DNA of 49,545 nt from Planctomycetota bacterium (GCA_029259935.1 JAJDEH010000474.1:1-49545), one strand, 5' to 3'. Positions 17,097 through 26,668 are shown, counted from the first letter of the stretch. Notes: generated from the letters alone by a model not told the origin. Numbers and translations are program-made.

Positions 17097-20000
17097 ATGA
17101 GAAGAATAACCGGACAAACGAGGCGGCTGGGGGCATTGCTGGAACAATTAGAGACACGGACGATGTTGGCCGGCGACAACGGTCCGCACAACAACGATCC
17201 TCAATACGATCTGGGCAACTTCCAAATCGAGGCCAATTTGCAGTTGTGGGTCGACGGCTCGCAAATCGCCATTCCCGCCAACGTGGGCGTCGGTGGTTCG
17301 GGACCGCTGACGTTCGTCCATACCGATGCGACGGACAACAAGTTACAGATTGACAATACGAATGGCCAGGTGGCCAGCGACTTCGTCACGTTGGGCGACT
17401 TCTTCGACACGTGGCGCACCGATGGCGGGCTGGCGGGCAACAATCCGGATTCATTCCTCAGCGATTTGCAATTATTCGATAACACGGTCGATGCCGAACA
17501 TGCATTGCAGTTGTATGTCAACGGCCAGCGTACCGATGCATTCGAAGATTATCAAATCCACGATGGCGATCGCATCGTACTGGTCTACACGTCGAATCCC
17601 GTCGTCGTGATCGAGACCAATGTCTCCACGCTGTTAGTCGAAGTCTTCGCCGACCCCGTGACCAACCCGGATCTTTTTCGAGCCGGTGAGAACGGACCAG
17701 TCGACGTCGGCGCAACCACGGAGAACTTTCTTGATCTCATCAACAGCGGTCGTTTCGATAACACTTTGATCCATCGCCTAGACACTTCCATCACGTCACG
17801 GCCGAATCCTAACTTTGTCATTCAAGGTGGCGGATTCACTACTCAAACAGGTGCAATTTCCGACATCGACGGAATTGCCTCCGTTGCCCAAGTGCCATCC
17901 ATCACGAACCAGCCAGGCATTACCAACGGGCTAGGCACGATTGCCATGGCTCGCGGCAGTGGAGTCAACAGCGCGACGACCGAGGTGTTCGTCAATCTGG
18001 GCGACAACGCGGATATCCTCGATAATCAAAACGACGGCTTTACGGCCTTCGGCCAAGTCTTGGATATGGCGCCCGTCGACGAAATCGTTGCTCTGAACAC
18101 GCAGGTCGTCGCCACAAACGTGTTCGAGGCATCTTTGTCCGGTGGCCAACAGATACCCACGGTGGCGACCAACCTCACCGGCTCCGCGGCGCTCAACTAC
18201 AATTCGGCCACCGACCAGTTTGATCTCGATATTCTCTTGACCGGAATCGCCGCCAGCCAACTAACGGGGTCGAATCTCAACATGGGCGGCGGAACACCCG
18301 TGGAGATTTTTGACCTGGGCGACGGAACTCAATGGGTGGAAGAAAACGGAAACTTGCGTCGCACTCTCAGCGGAGCGGACTTCCCCGTCGCGGAAATCAA
18401 CAACCTGTTCAATGATGCGATCTTTATCGACATCGAAACGAGCGCTTTTCCGAATGGCGAAATACGCGGCCAGCTATTTCGTCGTGAGTTGGGAGGCAGT
18501 TTGGGCGGACCCCCAGTGACCGCCAGCGACGACTTCGTGTTTTTCCAAGCGTTTGCCGGCAGCGCCACGATTCAAGGCACCATCTTTAACGACCTCAACA
18601 GTGACGGTGTCTTCGACGCGGCCGATCGACCGATCGTGGATGCGATTGCGTTCATCGACGCCAATAATAACGGCGTATTGGACGACGGTGAAACGTCGAC
18701 CCGCACCGCTCAAGACGGCAGCTACTTTTTCCATGTCGAAGCGGGCACGCACATCATCCGCGAGGTTGCGCCCGACAAGTTCACGCAAACTAGTCCTGCA
18801 AGTCCCAACAGCCGCACCGTGACGCTGGAAATCGGCGAAACGGCGACCGATGTCGACTTTGGAAACGAGGCCGATTTCCAGAATTCGATTTCCGGATTTG
18901 TCTACTTCGACAGTAACAATAATGGTGTGAAAGAAGCGAATGAATCGCCGATCGCCAACGTGACGGTCACGTTGCGAGACGCCAATGGCGCAGTGGTTGA
19001 AACGCGGCAAACACTTTCCGACGGCTCGTATCGCTTCGACAACCTGACGCCCGGCGTCTACACGATCGAGGAAACTCAGCCCGTGTTGCTGAACGATGGC
19101 ATGGATACAATCGGCTCGCAAGGCGGCGATGATTCGGTGAACGATGAATTTACAGTCACCGTTGCCGCCGATACCGAAGGCATCGAAAACAACTTTGGCG
19201 AGTTGGCACCAAGCCAGCAGTTTGTCGATCTTTCGGAATTCATCATGCGTCGCGAAGACATCGGCGAATTTGCTAATCGCTATCAAGAAACGTTGCTGAC
19301 CGTGGTCGAGGCCAACGAGGGAGCCTCCTGGTCGGCGCTGGGCGCGAGTTGGAACGGCTCTACCATCACGGACATCCAAGCTTCCGACGACGGCCAGACA
19401 TTTACCTTCGTTCTGCTGGACGAAAATCAGCAGAAGTTCCGAGCCGAACTTTCCGTCAACAATTTCGGAGTGAGCTTCTTGGGTAAGGAGGACGGTTTGT
19501 CGGTCTTGCGTCTCAACGGCACCAACGACGATTTCCCGTTCGTGCGAGAGACCAATACGACTCCGCAAGCCAACAATGAAGCTTACTCGGTGCAAGAGAA
19601 TCAATCGCTTTCCGTTTCCGCGACGCTCGGCGTTTTGGCGAACGACCAGGACAGTGACAACGATGTGCTGTCCGCCTCGGTTGTCAACGAGCCCGCCAAC
19701 GGATCGGTGACGCTCAACGGCGACGGCTCGTTTACTTACGCTCCGAACAACGGCTTTGTGGGGAACGATTCGTTCACCTATCAGGCCAATGACGGTTTAG
19801 CTTCGTCGAACACGGCGGTCGTCAACATCACCGTGACCGCCGCGCCGCTGGCCGTCAATACGTTTGACGTGGACGAAAACAGCCCGGCGGGAACGTTGAT
19901 CGGCCGTATCGACGCCAGCAGCCAGGTGAGCGGTGATGTGATCTTTGACTTGCACGATCCCAGCACGGCCGAAGAATTGCGACTCAACGCCGACGATCAC

Positions 20001-20669
20001 CTCTCCGGCAACACGATGGGATCGATCGTATTGATCGAGTATCTGGATTTCCAATGTCCCGCTTGCCAGGCGTTCCATCCGATCGTGGAACAAGTCAGGC
20101 AAGCGTTCCCCGACGATTTGTTGGTGGTCACGCGGCACCTGCCTCTGAATACGATTCATCCCAATGCCTTTGAAGCGGCGATTGCCGCCGAAGCCGCCGG
20201 ACGTCAAGGGATGTTCGACGAGATGGCGGATCTGCTGTTCGACCGACAAAACCAGTGGGCGGCGCTGCCCGATCCGCAGCCGTTCTTTGACGGTTTGGCG
20301 GCCGAGATTGGATTGGACGCCACGCAGTTCCAAAGCGATACGAATGACCCGGCCCTTGCCGACCGAGTCAATCGCGACGCCGACGCGGCCGCGACACTTG
20401 GATTCAGCGGCACGCCGACGTTCGTCCTGGAAGGCCAATCGATCACGCCTTCGGCGGATGCAAACGCCTTTATCGCTCTGGTTCAAGCCGAACTCGACGT
20501 TTTGGACGATGTGTTCTCGATCGATCGGCTAACCGGTGATCTATTCGTCCGTGACACCGCGGCACTTGATTTTGAAACCACGCCGACGTTCAACCAGACG
20601 ATTGACGTCGCCAACGGCATCTCGACGACGCTCGACGCGACCATCAATCTGAACGATCTCGCGGATTAG
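17097..20669 (+). CDS. Large surface protein with cyclophilin, CHRD, SdrD-B-like, cadherin-like and DsbA-like domains
   Basis: 1190 residues. The N-terminus has the planctomycete surface signal LEQLETRTMLAG (15-26). In order: a unique region (27-165); a cyclophilin-type peptidyl-prolyl isomerase (about 168-340; FVIQGGGF, GTIAMARG, TEVFVNLGDN); a CHRD-like domain (about 341-461; FPNGEIRGQL); two SdrD-B-like calcium modules (about 491-602 and 596-705); a unique region; a VCBS/cadherin-like repeat (about 822-917; VLANDQDSDND); and a second cadherin-like repeat from 918. A DsbA-like domain (about 968-1135) with active site C987-P-A-C990 and cis-Pro P1107 (GTPTF) stands before the remaining cadherin strands (1139-1190; FSIDRLTGDLFV, LDFETTP). 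It is probably exported and attached to the cell surface, acting in protein folding outside the membrane. Confidence 0.88.
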   Translation: MRRITGQTRRLGALLEQLETRTMLAGDNGPHNNDPQYDLGNFQIEANLQLWVDGSQIAIPANVGVGGSGPLTFVHTDATDNKLQIDNTNGQVASDFVTLGDFFDTWRTDGGLAGNNPDSFLSDLQLFDNTVDAEHALQLYVNGQRTDAFEDYQIHDGDRIVLVYTSNPVVVIETNVSTLLVEVFADPVTNPDLFRAGENGPVDVGATTENFLDLINSGRFDNTLIHRLDTSITSRPNPNFVIQGGGFTTQTGAISDIDGIASVAQVPSITNQPGITNGLGTIAMARGSGVNSATTEVFVNLGDNADILDNQNDGFTAFGQVLDMAPVDEIVALNTQVVATNVFEASLSGGQQIPTVATNLTGSAALNYNSATDQFDLDILLTGIAASQLTGSNLNMGGGTPVEIFDLGDGTQWVEENGNLRRTLSGADFPVAEINNLFNDAIFIDIETSAFPNGEIRGQLFRRELGGSLGGPPVTASDDFVFFQAFAGSATIQGTIFNDLNSDGVFDAADRPIVDAIAFIDANNNGVLDDGETSTRTAQDGSYFFHVEAGTHIIREVAPDKFTQTSPASPNSRTVTLEIGETATDVDFGNEADFQNSISGFVYFDSNNNGVKEANESPIANVTVTLRDANGAVVETRQTLSDGSYRFDNLTPGVYTIEETQPVLLNDGMDTIGSQGGDDSVNDEFTVTVAADTEGIENNFGELAPSQQFVDLSEFIMRREDIGEFANRYQETLLTVVEANEGASWSALGASWNGSTITDIQASDDGQTFTFVLLDENQQKFRAELSVNNFGVSFLGKEDGLSVLRLNGTNDDFPFVRETNTTPQANNEAYSVQENQSLSVSATLGVLANDQDSDNDVLSASVVNEPANGSVTLNGDGSFTYAPNNGFVGNDSFTYQANDGLASSNTAVVNITVTAAPLAVNTFDVDENSPAGTLIGRIDASSQVSGDVIFDLHDPSTAEELRLNADDHLSGNTMGSIVLIEYLDFQCPACQAFHPIVEQVRQAFPDDLLVVTRHLPLNTIHPNAFEAAIAAEAAGRQGMFDEMADLLFDRQNQWAALPDPQPFFDGLAAEIGLDATQFQSDTNDPALADRVNRDADAAATLGFSGTPTFVLEGQSITPSADANAFIALVQAELDVLDDVFSIDRLTGDLFVRDTAALDFETTPTFNQTIDVANGISTTLDATINLNDLAD

Positions 20670-20672
20670 GAC

Positions 20673-22340
20673 TTACATCCAACCAACCGGTGCCATGATG
20701 TTCAAGTCGCTCACGACATCGATGATCGTGGGCCGGTTGGCGGCCAGCGCCTGCTGGATGGCGGGTTGGATTTCGCTCGGTCGTTCGACACGAATACCCA
20801 GACAGCCCATGGACTCCGCAAGCTGGGCAAAGTTCGTCGGTTGGAACTGCCACATTTCTAATCCGCGAGTTTGCTCCTGGACTCCGTAAGCGCCGGCGTA
20901 GAGTTCCTTTTCCATGTTCAGCGAGCGGTTGTTGTTGACGACGACCACCACGTTGATGCCGTAACGCACGGCGGTCTCCATTTCCGCCAGATGGTAATAG
21001 AATCCGCCGTCGCCGCTAAAGCAGATCACCGGCCGGTCTGGAGCCGCGCACTTCGCGCCCATGGCGGCCGGGAAGCCCCATCCCAAAGAACCGGCGGCCC
21101 GCATGAACGACTGCGTGGGATGATGCAACTCGACATAGATCCCCGTCCAAATTCCCGAGTGGCCCGTTTCGGAAACCAGAATCGCATCCTGGGGCAAGGC
21201 GGCGGTCAGTTCGCGGCAGATTCGTTCGGGACGCATCGGCACGGCGTCGGAAGTGACCAGCGGTTCAACTTCCGCTTTCCACTCGGCGAGGATTTCGCGA
21301 ACACAGCCGAGCCATGCTTGATTCGGATCACGCGGCTTGACCGCTTCGATGAGTTGCCGTAGCGACAGTTTCGCATCGCCGCACATGGAAGCGGCGTTGG
21401 AATAGTTTCGTCCAAATTCGCGGGCTTCGATGTCGAGCTGAATGACACGCGAATTGGGGGGCGGAACTTGCCAGCCGTTCGTTACTTGCGTGCCGGTTAG
21501 ACTGCCGATGTAAAACACCAAATCCGCCTGACAGACAATTCGATTGGTACTCTTGCGCCCGTACAAGCCCACCAGTCCCAGTGAAAGTTCATCGTTCTCC
21601 GCAATTGTGCCTTTGCCGTTCAGCGACGTGGCCACGGGGATGGACAACTTACGAGCCAGCGCGACGACTTCCTCGTGTGCCCCCGACGTGCGAACACCGC
21701 CGCCGGCGACGATCACCGGCCGCTCGGCACTGGCCAGCACATCCGCCACGGCCCGCACGTCGGCGGGATCGGCCAGCGGGCGAAAGGCGGGCACGCGTGA
21801 GTACTTGGCTTCAAAGACTGGTTCAATGTCCGCTTCGCCTTCGATGGCTTGCCCCATGTTTCCGGCGCATTCCAAGTGAACCGGCTGAGGGCAACCGGTG
21901 GTGGCCTCGCGAAAGGCTTGGCGCAATAAATCGGGCAGGCGGTCGGGCGAGTCGACTTGCACGTTGTATTTGGTCAGCGGCTGAAAGACGGCAAAGTCGT
22001 CGATCTCTTGATAGACATGCCGGTATTTCCCTTCCGGCGACTTGCCGCCGGTCACCGCGATCACGGGGGAACGAGCCAGATAAGCGTCGCGCAGGCCGGC
22101 CGCCAGGTTCGCGGCCCCAATTGTCTGCGCCAAACAGACGCCTGGCTTGCCGCTGGCCCGCGCGTAGCCATCGGCCATGTAGGCCGCCGACTTCTCGCCA
22201 TGGGTCATCACCGGCACAATGCCGCTCTTTTCCATCGCGACCAACGCCGGCGTAAGTACGACCGGAACAAAGAAAACATGCGACACGCCGTTGGCCAGCA
22301 TCGTGTCGGCAAAATATTGGGATCCAGTCATGCGCGGCAT
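20673..22340 (-). CDS. Thiamine-pyrophosphate enzyme, acetolactate-synthase-like
   Basis: A 555-residue ThDP-dependent enzyme with the three domains of the acetolactate synthase/benzoylformate decarboxylase family. The N-terminal PYR domain has the catalytic Glu in HGEKSAAYMADGYAR (about 48). The central domain begins near AERPVIVAGGGVRTSG. The C-terminal PP domain has the Mg-ThDP motif GDGGFYYHLAEMETA ending in VVVVNNN. The start at 22340 is chosen for GGAAG eight bases upstream and the family-like opening MTGSQYFADTMLANGV. No flavin-specific feature lets me decide between decarboxylase and carboligase. The convergent gap to the surface-protein gene is only 3 bases. It follows the epimerase and dehydrogenase genes on the same strand, so it is likely part of a sugar or polyol degradation route. 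Confidence 0.87.
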   Translation of the reverse strand: MPRMTGSQYFADTMLANGVSHVFFVPVVLTPALVAMEKSGIVPVMTHGEKSAAYMADGYARASGKPGVCLAQTIGAANLAAGLRDAYLARSPVIAVTGGKSPEGKYRHVYQEIDDFAVFQPLTKYNVQVDSPDRLPDLLRQAFREATTGCPQPVHLECAGNMGQAIEGEADIEPVFEAKYSRVPAFRPLADPADVRAVADVLASAERPVIVAGGGVRTSGAHEEVVALARKLSIPVATSLNGKGTIAENDELSLGLVGLYGRKSTNRIVCQADLVFYIGSLTGTQVTNGWQVPPPNSRVIQLDIEAREFGRNYSNAASMCGDAKLSLRQLIEAVKPRDPNQAWLGCVREILAEWKAEVEPLVTSDAVPMRPERICRELTAALPQDAILVSETGHSGIWTGIYVELHHPTQSFMRAAGSLGWGFPAAMGAKCAAPDRPVICFSGDGGFYYHLAEMETAVRYGINVVVVVNNNRSLNMEKELYAGAYGVQEQTRGLEMWQFQPTNFAQLAESMGCLGIRVERPSEIQPAIQQALAANRPTIIDVVSDLNIMAPVGWM

Positions 22341-22496
22341 TTCAGACGCTTCCGAGATTTTGGTTTTGAGCAAATGCTTGCGATCGATTCCGGATTTTAC
22401 CACACATTTTCAAGCTGAGAGCTTTCGCGCATTCCTCGACGGCCGGCAGTACACCATCATCACGATGGGCCCCGTTTGAGCCGCGGCCAGCAACCA

Positions 22497-22542
22497 CGTT
22501 CTCGGATTATGAACTCCGTCGTTCTCGGATTATGAACTCCGT
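22497..22542. repeat. 23-bp tandem direct repeat, two perfect copies
   Basis: The unit starts cgttctcggattatg and ends aactccgt; copies lie at 22497-22519 and 22520-22542 with no mismatch. They sit in the 244-bp gap between the ThDP-enzyme gene and the epimerase gene of the same operon. They could be a recent slip duplication or a binding site; nothing in the sequence decides. Confidence 0.8.
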
Positions 22543-22584
22543 CCCCGAATCGCAGCGCCACTCCGAGTGTCGAATCCCGATCCT

Positions 22585-23400
22585 CTATCCAAAGAACTGG
22601 CGATACGACTCGATGGTTTGACGGGCCGCCTCCTGGCTGTCCGGAATGGGCAGTGCCTCCGCGGATGCGTAGCCGTCGTAGCCGGTTTCCTGAAGAGCGG
22701 CCGCGATGGGGGCAAAGTCGATATGGCCTCGCCCCGCCGCCTGTCGATTCGAGTCCACGAAATGAACATGTCCGATGTAGCCTTGGCCCGCTCGCACGGC
22801 CGCCGCGCTGTCGGACTCTTCGATATTCATGTGGAACAAGTCGGCCAACAACTTGACGTTGGCCGTGGACAGCGATTTTAGCAGTTCGACTCCGTCGGCG
22901 ATCAGGGTGATCAAGTTTGTTTCATAACGATTCAGCGGCTCGTAAATCAGCGGAACCTTGTGCTGGAGTGCGTGTTCGCCCAGTTCGTTGAGTGCTTCCG
23001 CAAGGTATCCCAGCGCCATGTCCCGATCGACGCCGTCACCCCACTTGCCTTGCATCGAGCCGATGATCGCCGGAGCGCCAAACGGACCACCGAAATCCAC
23101 CATGGACTTGACGAAGTCCTTCGCATCCCGGCGTTCCGCCGCGTTGGCGGACGTCAACGACTTACGATGAATGACCCATCCCGCGCCTGTTCCCACCGCG
23201 GCCAGCGACAAGTTGTGGCCGTCCAACAGAGACCGCAGTTGAGCGGCGTCGACCGCGTCGGGTCCCGGCGCGAAGACTTCCACGGCATCGAATCCCAGTT
23301 CGGCCGCGGCTTTACAACCGGCGGCCAAGTCGTCCCAGAACACGAACGGACCTCCGCGAGCTTCATTGACAAGACTAATGGTGACCGCGGACTTGATCAT
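22585..23400 (-). CDS. Sugar phosphate isomerase/epimerase (TIM barrel)
   Basis: A 271-residue xylose-isomerase-like TIM barrel of the tagatose-3-epimerase/hydroxypyruvate-isomerase group. The metal-site residues are all visible: Glu in IYEPLNRYETNLI (about 152), Asp-x-x-His in LLADLFHMNIEE (about 187-190), His in GHVHFVDSNR (about 213) and Glu in SAEALP (about 251). This set is typical of D-tagatose/L-ribulose 3-epimerases and related enzymes, but the substrate cannot be fixed. AAGAGAA precedes the ATG. The dehydrogenase gene ends 42 bases upstream, so the two are almost certainly co-transcribed, dehydrogenase first. Confidence 0.87.
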   Translation of the reverse strand: MIKSAVTISLVNEARGGPFVFWDDLAAGCKAAAELGFDAVEVFAPGPDAVDAAQLRSLLDGHNLSLAAVGTGAGWVIHRKSLTSANAAERRDAKDFVKSMVDFGGPFGAPAIIGSMQGKWGDGVDRDMALGYLAEALNELGEHALQHKVPLIYEPLNRYETNLITLIADGVELLKSLSTANVKLLADLFHMNIEESDSAAAVRAGQGYIGHVHFVDSNRQAAGRGHIDFAPIAAALQETGYDGYASAEALPIPDSQEAARQTIESYRQFFG

Positions 23401-23442
23401 GCGATTCTCTTATTTCTTGATGGACGCGTCGACGAATAATGC

Positions 23443-24468
23443 TCAGGCCACTTCGACGATCGCTTTGATAACGCCGGTTTCCGGCTTGGTGAACGATTCA
23501 AATTGGCCGATCATATCGTCCATCGAAGTGCGGTGCGTGACCCACGGATTGGTGTCGATGACGCCGTCTTCGATCAGCTTGATGATCCGAGTGAAATCGG
23601 CGGGCAAGGCGTTGCGCGAGCCCTTGATCGCCGCTTCGCGCCGATGCAATCCCGGATGAGGGAAGGAAACCTCGGCGGTCGTAATGCCGACATAGACCAG
23701 GCTTCCCGTGTGGGCCACGTAATTGACGGCGTTGCCCATCGAATGGTGGTTGCCCGTGGCATCGGTGACGACGAAGTACATGTCGCCGCCCGTGATCTGT
23801 TTCATTTGTTCCAGTTCGCTGCCGTCTCCCGTGAAGAGTATGGTGTGCGGCACATCATAAGTCTGGCGGCAAAACTGCAAGCGGCTCTCGACCATATCCA
23901 TGACCGTGATCTTGGCCCCGGTCAGGCGGGTGAACTCGAGGGTTGCCAAGCCGATCGGCCCGGCCCCAATAATCAGCACATGATCGCCTTGGCCCGGCGC
24001 TCCGCGATCGGTTGCATGACAGCCGATGCCCAGCGTCTCGACCAGCGCCAGTTGTTCAAGGGACAGCTTGGCGGAAACGTGCAACTTGTCGGCTCGCACG
24101 AGAAATCGCTCGCACAACCCGCCGTCGATCATCACGCCGATCACGTTGAGCGACTCGCAGCAGTTACTATTGCCTTTGCGGCAGGCGAAACACGTGCCGC
24201 AGTTCATATACGGCTCGACACTGCAGCGATCGCCCGCCTGGACATTGGAGACACCCTCGCCCACGTCCAGAACCTCGACTCCCAATTCGTGGCCCGGTAT
24301 GCGCGGGTATTTGAAAAAAGGCATCTTGCCCAGATAGCCGCTGATATCGGTTCCGCAAATCCCCATCCGATGCGTCTTCACCAGAGCCTGTCCGGGGCCG
24401 GGATTTTGAGGTTCGTCGATGTCGACACGTTCAAATTGCAGCGGCTCGCGGAGCGAAATTGCCTTCAT
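23443..24468 (-). CDS. Zinc-dependent alcohol/polyol dehydrogenase (MDR family)
   Basis: A 341-residue medium-chain dehydrogenase of the sorbitol/L-threonine dehydrogenase type. The catalytic zinc site is visible in GICGTD and in PGHELGVEVLDVG; the structural zinc site is the four-Cys lobe CGTCFACRKGNSNCC (about 89-103). The Rossmann motif VLIIGAGPIGLATLEF (about 164-179) binds NAD(P). The start at 24468 fits family length (about 340 aa); the frame remains open to 24570 but adds atypical sequence. It is the first gene of a likely three-gene catabolic unit with the epimerase and ThDP enzyme, which points to oxidation of a sugar or polyol. Confidence 0.9.
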   Translation of the reverse strand: MKAISLREPLQFERVDIDEPQNPGPGQALVKTHRMGICGTDISGYLGKMPFFKYPRIPGHELGVEVLDVGEGVSNVQAGDRCSVEPYMNCGTCFACRKGNSNCCESLNVIGVMIDGGLCERFLVRADKLHVSAKLSLEQLALVETLGIGCHATDRGAPGQGDHVLIIGAGPIGLATLEFTRLTGAKITVMDMVESRLQFCRQTYDVPHTILFTGDGSELEQMKQITGGDMYFVVTDATGNHHSMGNAVNYVAHTGSLVYVGITTAEVSFPHPGLHRREAAIKGSRNALPADFTRIIKLIEDGVIDTNPWVTHRTSMDDMIGQFESFTKPETGVIKAIVEVA

Positions 24469-24766
24469 GGGAATCTTCAGCCGTTGGGTGAAAGTGAGCG
24501 CGTGACGAAGCGACGAGTCACGACCGATGTCATGCAAAAGCCAGTGTAATGTTTTGGCATGCGACTGCAATCGGCGTACGCAAGAGGAAGGGATTCAATC
24601 GCCACCCGCAACGATGTCAAGAGTCCAAGACCCATCAATTGGACACCCGACGGTGAGGAAATCAATGGACGAAAGAGAACGCGAAACCCGCCGATAGAGA
24701 GGCGAGTGAACTTTGAAATGTCCCAGCCGTGGCAGTCGTCACCGCCTGGTAGCCTCGCGAAAAGGC

Positions 24767-26668
24767 CTACCCTTCGGACTTTCCAGACTTTTTAGCAGCG
24801 TCGCTCTTGCTCGATTTCGGCTTCTTCACCTTATCTGGATTCGCCGCATCTGTTTTAGAATTAGAATCGGTATTCTTGTCTTTCCCGTTTTGCGGTTTCT
24901 TCTCGGTAGCCTTCGAGTCGCCGCCCTTCGGATCGTCCGCTTTCTTTTCCGTGTCGCCCTTTTTGGTGTCGCCCTTTTTGGTGTCGTCGGACTTATCAGC
25001 CTTATCGCCTTCCTTCTGTTCACTTTCCTCAAGTTGCTTTTGCTTGGCCGCGCGCTCGCTTAGCATTTTACTGTCGGGCAGGCCGTCTTCTCCAGCTCGC
25101 AGATCAAGGATGCCCATCAGTTTGAAGTCGGTTGGAAGTTCGTCTTGGCCAAGTTCAGCCAGCACGTTGCGATATTCGACGATGTAAGGAGCCAACGCCT
25201 CGGCAAACGGCTTTTGGACGAGTATTGGATAATCCTCAAAGACCGTGGCCCAACGATCCCAGGCTTTCTCGTAACCCTCTTTTGCTCCATCCACTCGAAT
25301 CGTCTGGCCATCCTCGGCGCGCACTTCGGATGACTCCATACGAGCTTCGAGAAATGCGTTATGCGCGTCGTACATGTGCTTACGTGCCCACGAGGCATCG
25401 TCGTCCGATTCCGCATTACAACGGGCAAGCCAGTAGTCAAAGTTGACGTTTCCGCGATAGGCTTCGATATTTCGCAATACGCCGTATGCGTCAGCGACCG
25501 CATCGACCATGTCTCTCAGTTCGCGCTGCAGATCGGCGGGGGCGGCGTCGGCCACTTCACGATCGCTCACGCGCGTCGCGTTTTCGTGTCTGCGATAGAT
25601 TCGCTTGTCGTCAGCGTGAAGATCCGCAAACTGTTTGTCGAACAGCGGTTCCACATCGTCCGGGAGAGCGGCTAGTTTTTTCGCCTTTACTTTTTTGCGA
25701 ATCTCGATCGTGCGGGCGTCGAAGTCACCTTTCAGCTTGTCGTATTTAGCTTGCGCGGCACTCAAGCCGTCCAGCCGCAGATAGAATCCAAAGGTCGACC
25801 TGATTTGTCGCTCTCCAAACTCAACCCAATCGAGCTGCGCCGAGCGCCAATTCTCTTTGACCACTTCTCGTTCGCCGGGATCAAATTCTTTGACGAAGAA
25901 ATCCGCAAAGCTCATCTTGGCCAAGGGGGCATCCGAATAATAGACAATCGGTGCCCGTCCGCGGTAAGCGATGCCCTCTTCTTCAATAAGCCGGTAGCTC
26001 TTGCGATACCAGAGATAAGCCAACAGCCAATTGTCATACTTGCCATTCAGCCCCGGAGCGGTTGCCTTTTCGATGTCGACGTACTCGGCCATCAGTTCGT
26101 GAAATTCAGTGTCTTCACGGAACAGTCTTCGATATTGCTTGTTTTCATCCGACCGACCGACCTTGCGCCCCGTGTAGTCGCCGATGTAGGTCAGCATGCG
26201 CGGCTCTTTCCGGTTCCGGTCGGCACCCTCGATCAAAAAATCAATGCCTTTCTTAACCCAGTGATAACGATCCGTATACAGATCGAACTCAGCGGAAACA
26301 TTGTAGGAAAGGTTATGCGCTTGAAACTCCCAAACCTTGATGAAGTTTGGCTGTAGTTTGACGATTTGTTGGACCGTGGCACTCAGTGTATCGTAGTCTT
26401 TCACCTTTTTGGCGTGCGTGGCCTTCGTCCAAAGCAGGTTGGCGGCAACGCCCTTCAACCCCAGCGAAGCCAGTTTCATCGACTCGCTGGCGGGATCAAT
26501 TTCGCCTAACTGCGACTGCGAGAGGCCGTTCTTCTGTCGCAACCGCGCGAGCTTTCCGCCCGCGCCCGTCCCGGCCGCCGGTTGGCTCAGCCAGGAAAGG
26601 GGAATCAACAACAGGGCGATTGCCGCGATGTAGGTCACCTTCCGAATGAACGAAGCATTTTGGCTCAT
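24767..26668 (-). CDS. Membrane-anchored ABC-partner protein with Lys/Asp-rich tail
   Basis: A 633-residue protein with one N-terminal membrane helix (about 11-27) and a large helical, TPR-like region: the part around LATVQQ/LQPNFIKVWEFQAHNLSYNVSAEF (about 95-130) looks like a tetratricopeptide pair. The last 95 residues are a low-complexity, strongly charged tail with repeats (KKGDTKKGDTEKK), mirrored in DNA by two exact 15-bp copies at 24951-24980. I know such proteins as planctomycete-conserved hypotheticals next to an ABC ATPase and permease. Its ATG overlaps the permease stop (ATGA), so it is translationally coupled and probably a fixed part of that transporter. Function unknown. Confidence 0.75.
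   Translation of the reverse strand: MSQNASFIRKVTYIAAIALLLIPLSWLSQPAAGTGAGGKLARLRQKNGLSQSQLGEIDPASESMKLASLGLKGVAANLLWTKATHAKKVKDYDTLSATVQQIVKLQPNFIKVWEFQAHNLSYNVSAEFDLYTDRYHWVKKGIDFLIEGADRNRKEPRMLTYIGDYTGRKVGRSDENKQYRRLFREDTEFHELMAEYVDIEKATAPGLNGKYDNWLLAYLWYRKSYRLIEEEGIAYRGRAPIVYYSDAPLAKMSFADFFVKEFDPGEREVVKENWRSAQLDWVEFGERQIRSTFGFYLRLDGLSAAQAKYDKLKGDFDARTIEIRKKVKAKKLAALPDDVEPLFDKQFADLHADDKRIYRRHENATRVSDREVADAAPADLQRELRDMVDAVADAYGVLRNIEAYRGNVNFDYWLARCNAESDDDASWARKHMYDAHNAFLEARMESSEVRAEDGQTIRVDGAKEGYEKAWDRWATVFEDYPILVQKPFAEALAPYIVEYRNVLAELGQDELPTDFKLMGILDLRAGEDGLPDSKMLSERAAKQKQLEESEQKEGDKADKSDDTKKGDTKKGDTEKKADDPKGGDSKATEKKPQNGKDKNTDSNSKTDAANPDKVKKPKSSKSDAAKKSGKSEG

Noticed and set aside
18474..19604. 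376-codon frame antisense to the surface-protein gene
   Set aside because: The sense frame encodes recognisable domains throughout; the antisense frame shows no domain and no start signal.
20673..24468. Calling the three-gene unit a myo-inositol (iol) operon
   Set aside because: The ThDP enzyme is about 555 aa and of acetolactate-synthase type, and no iolB, iolC or iolE-like gene is present.
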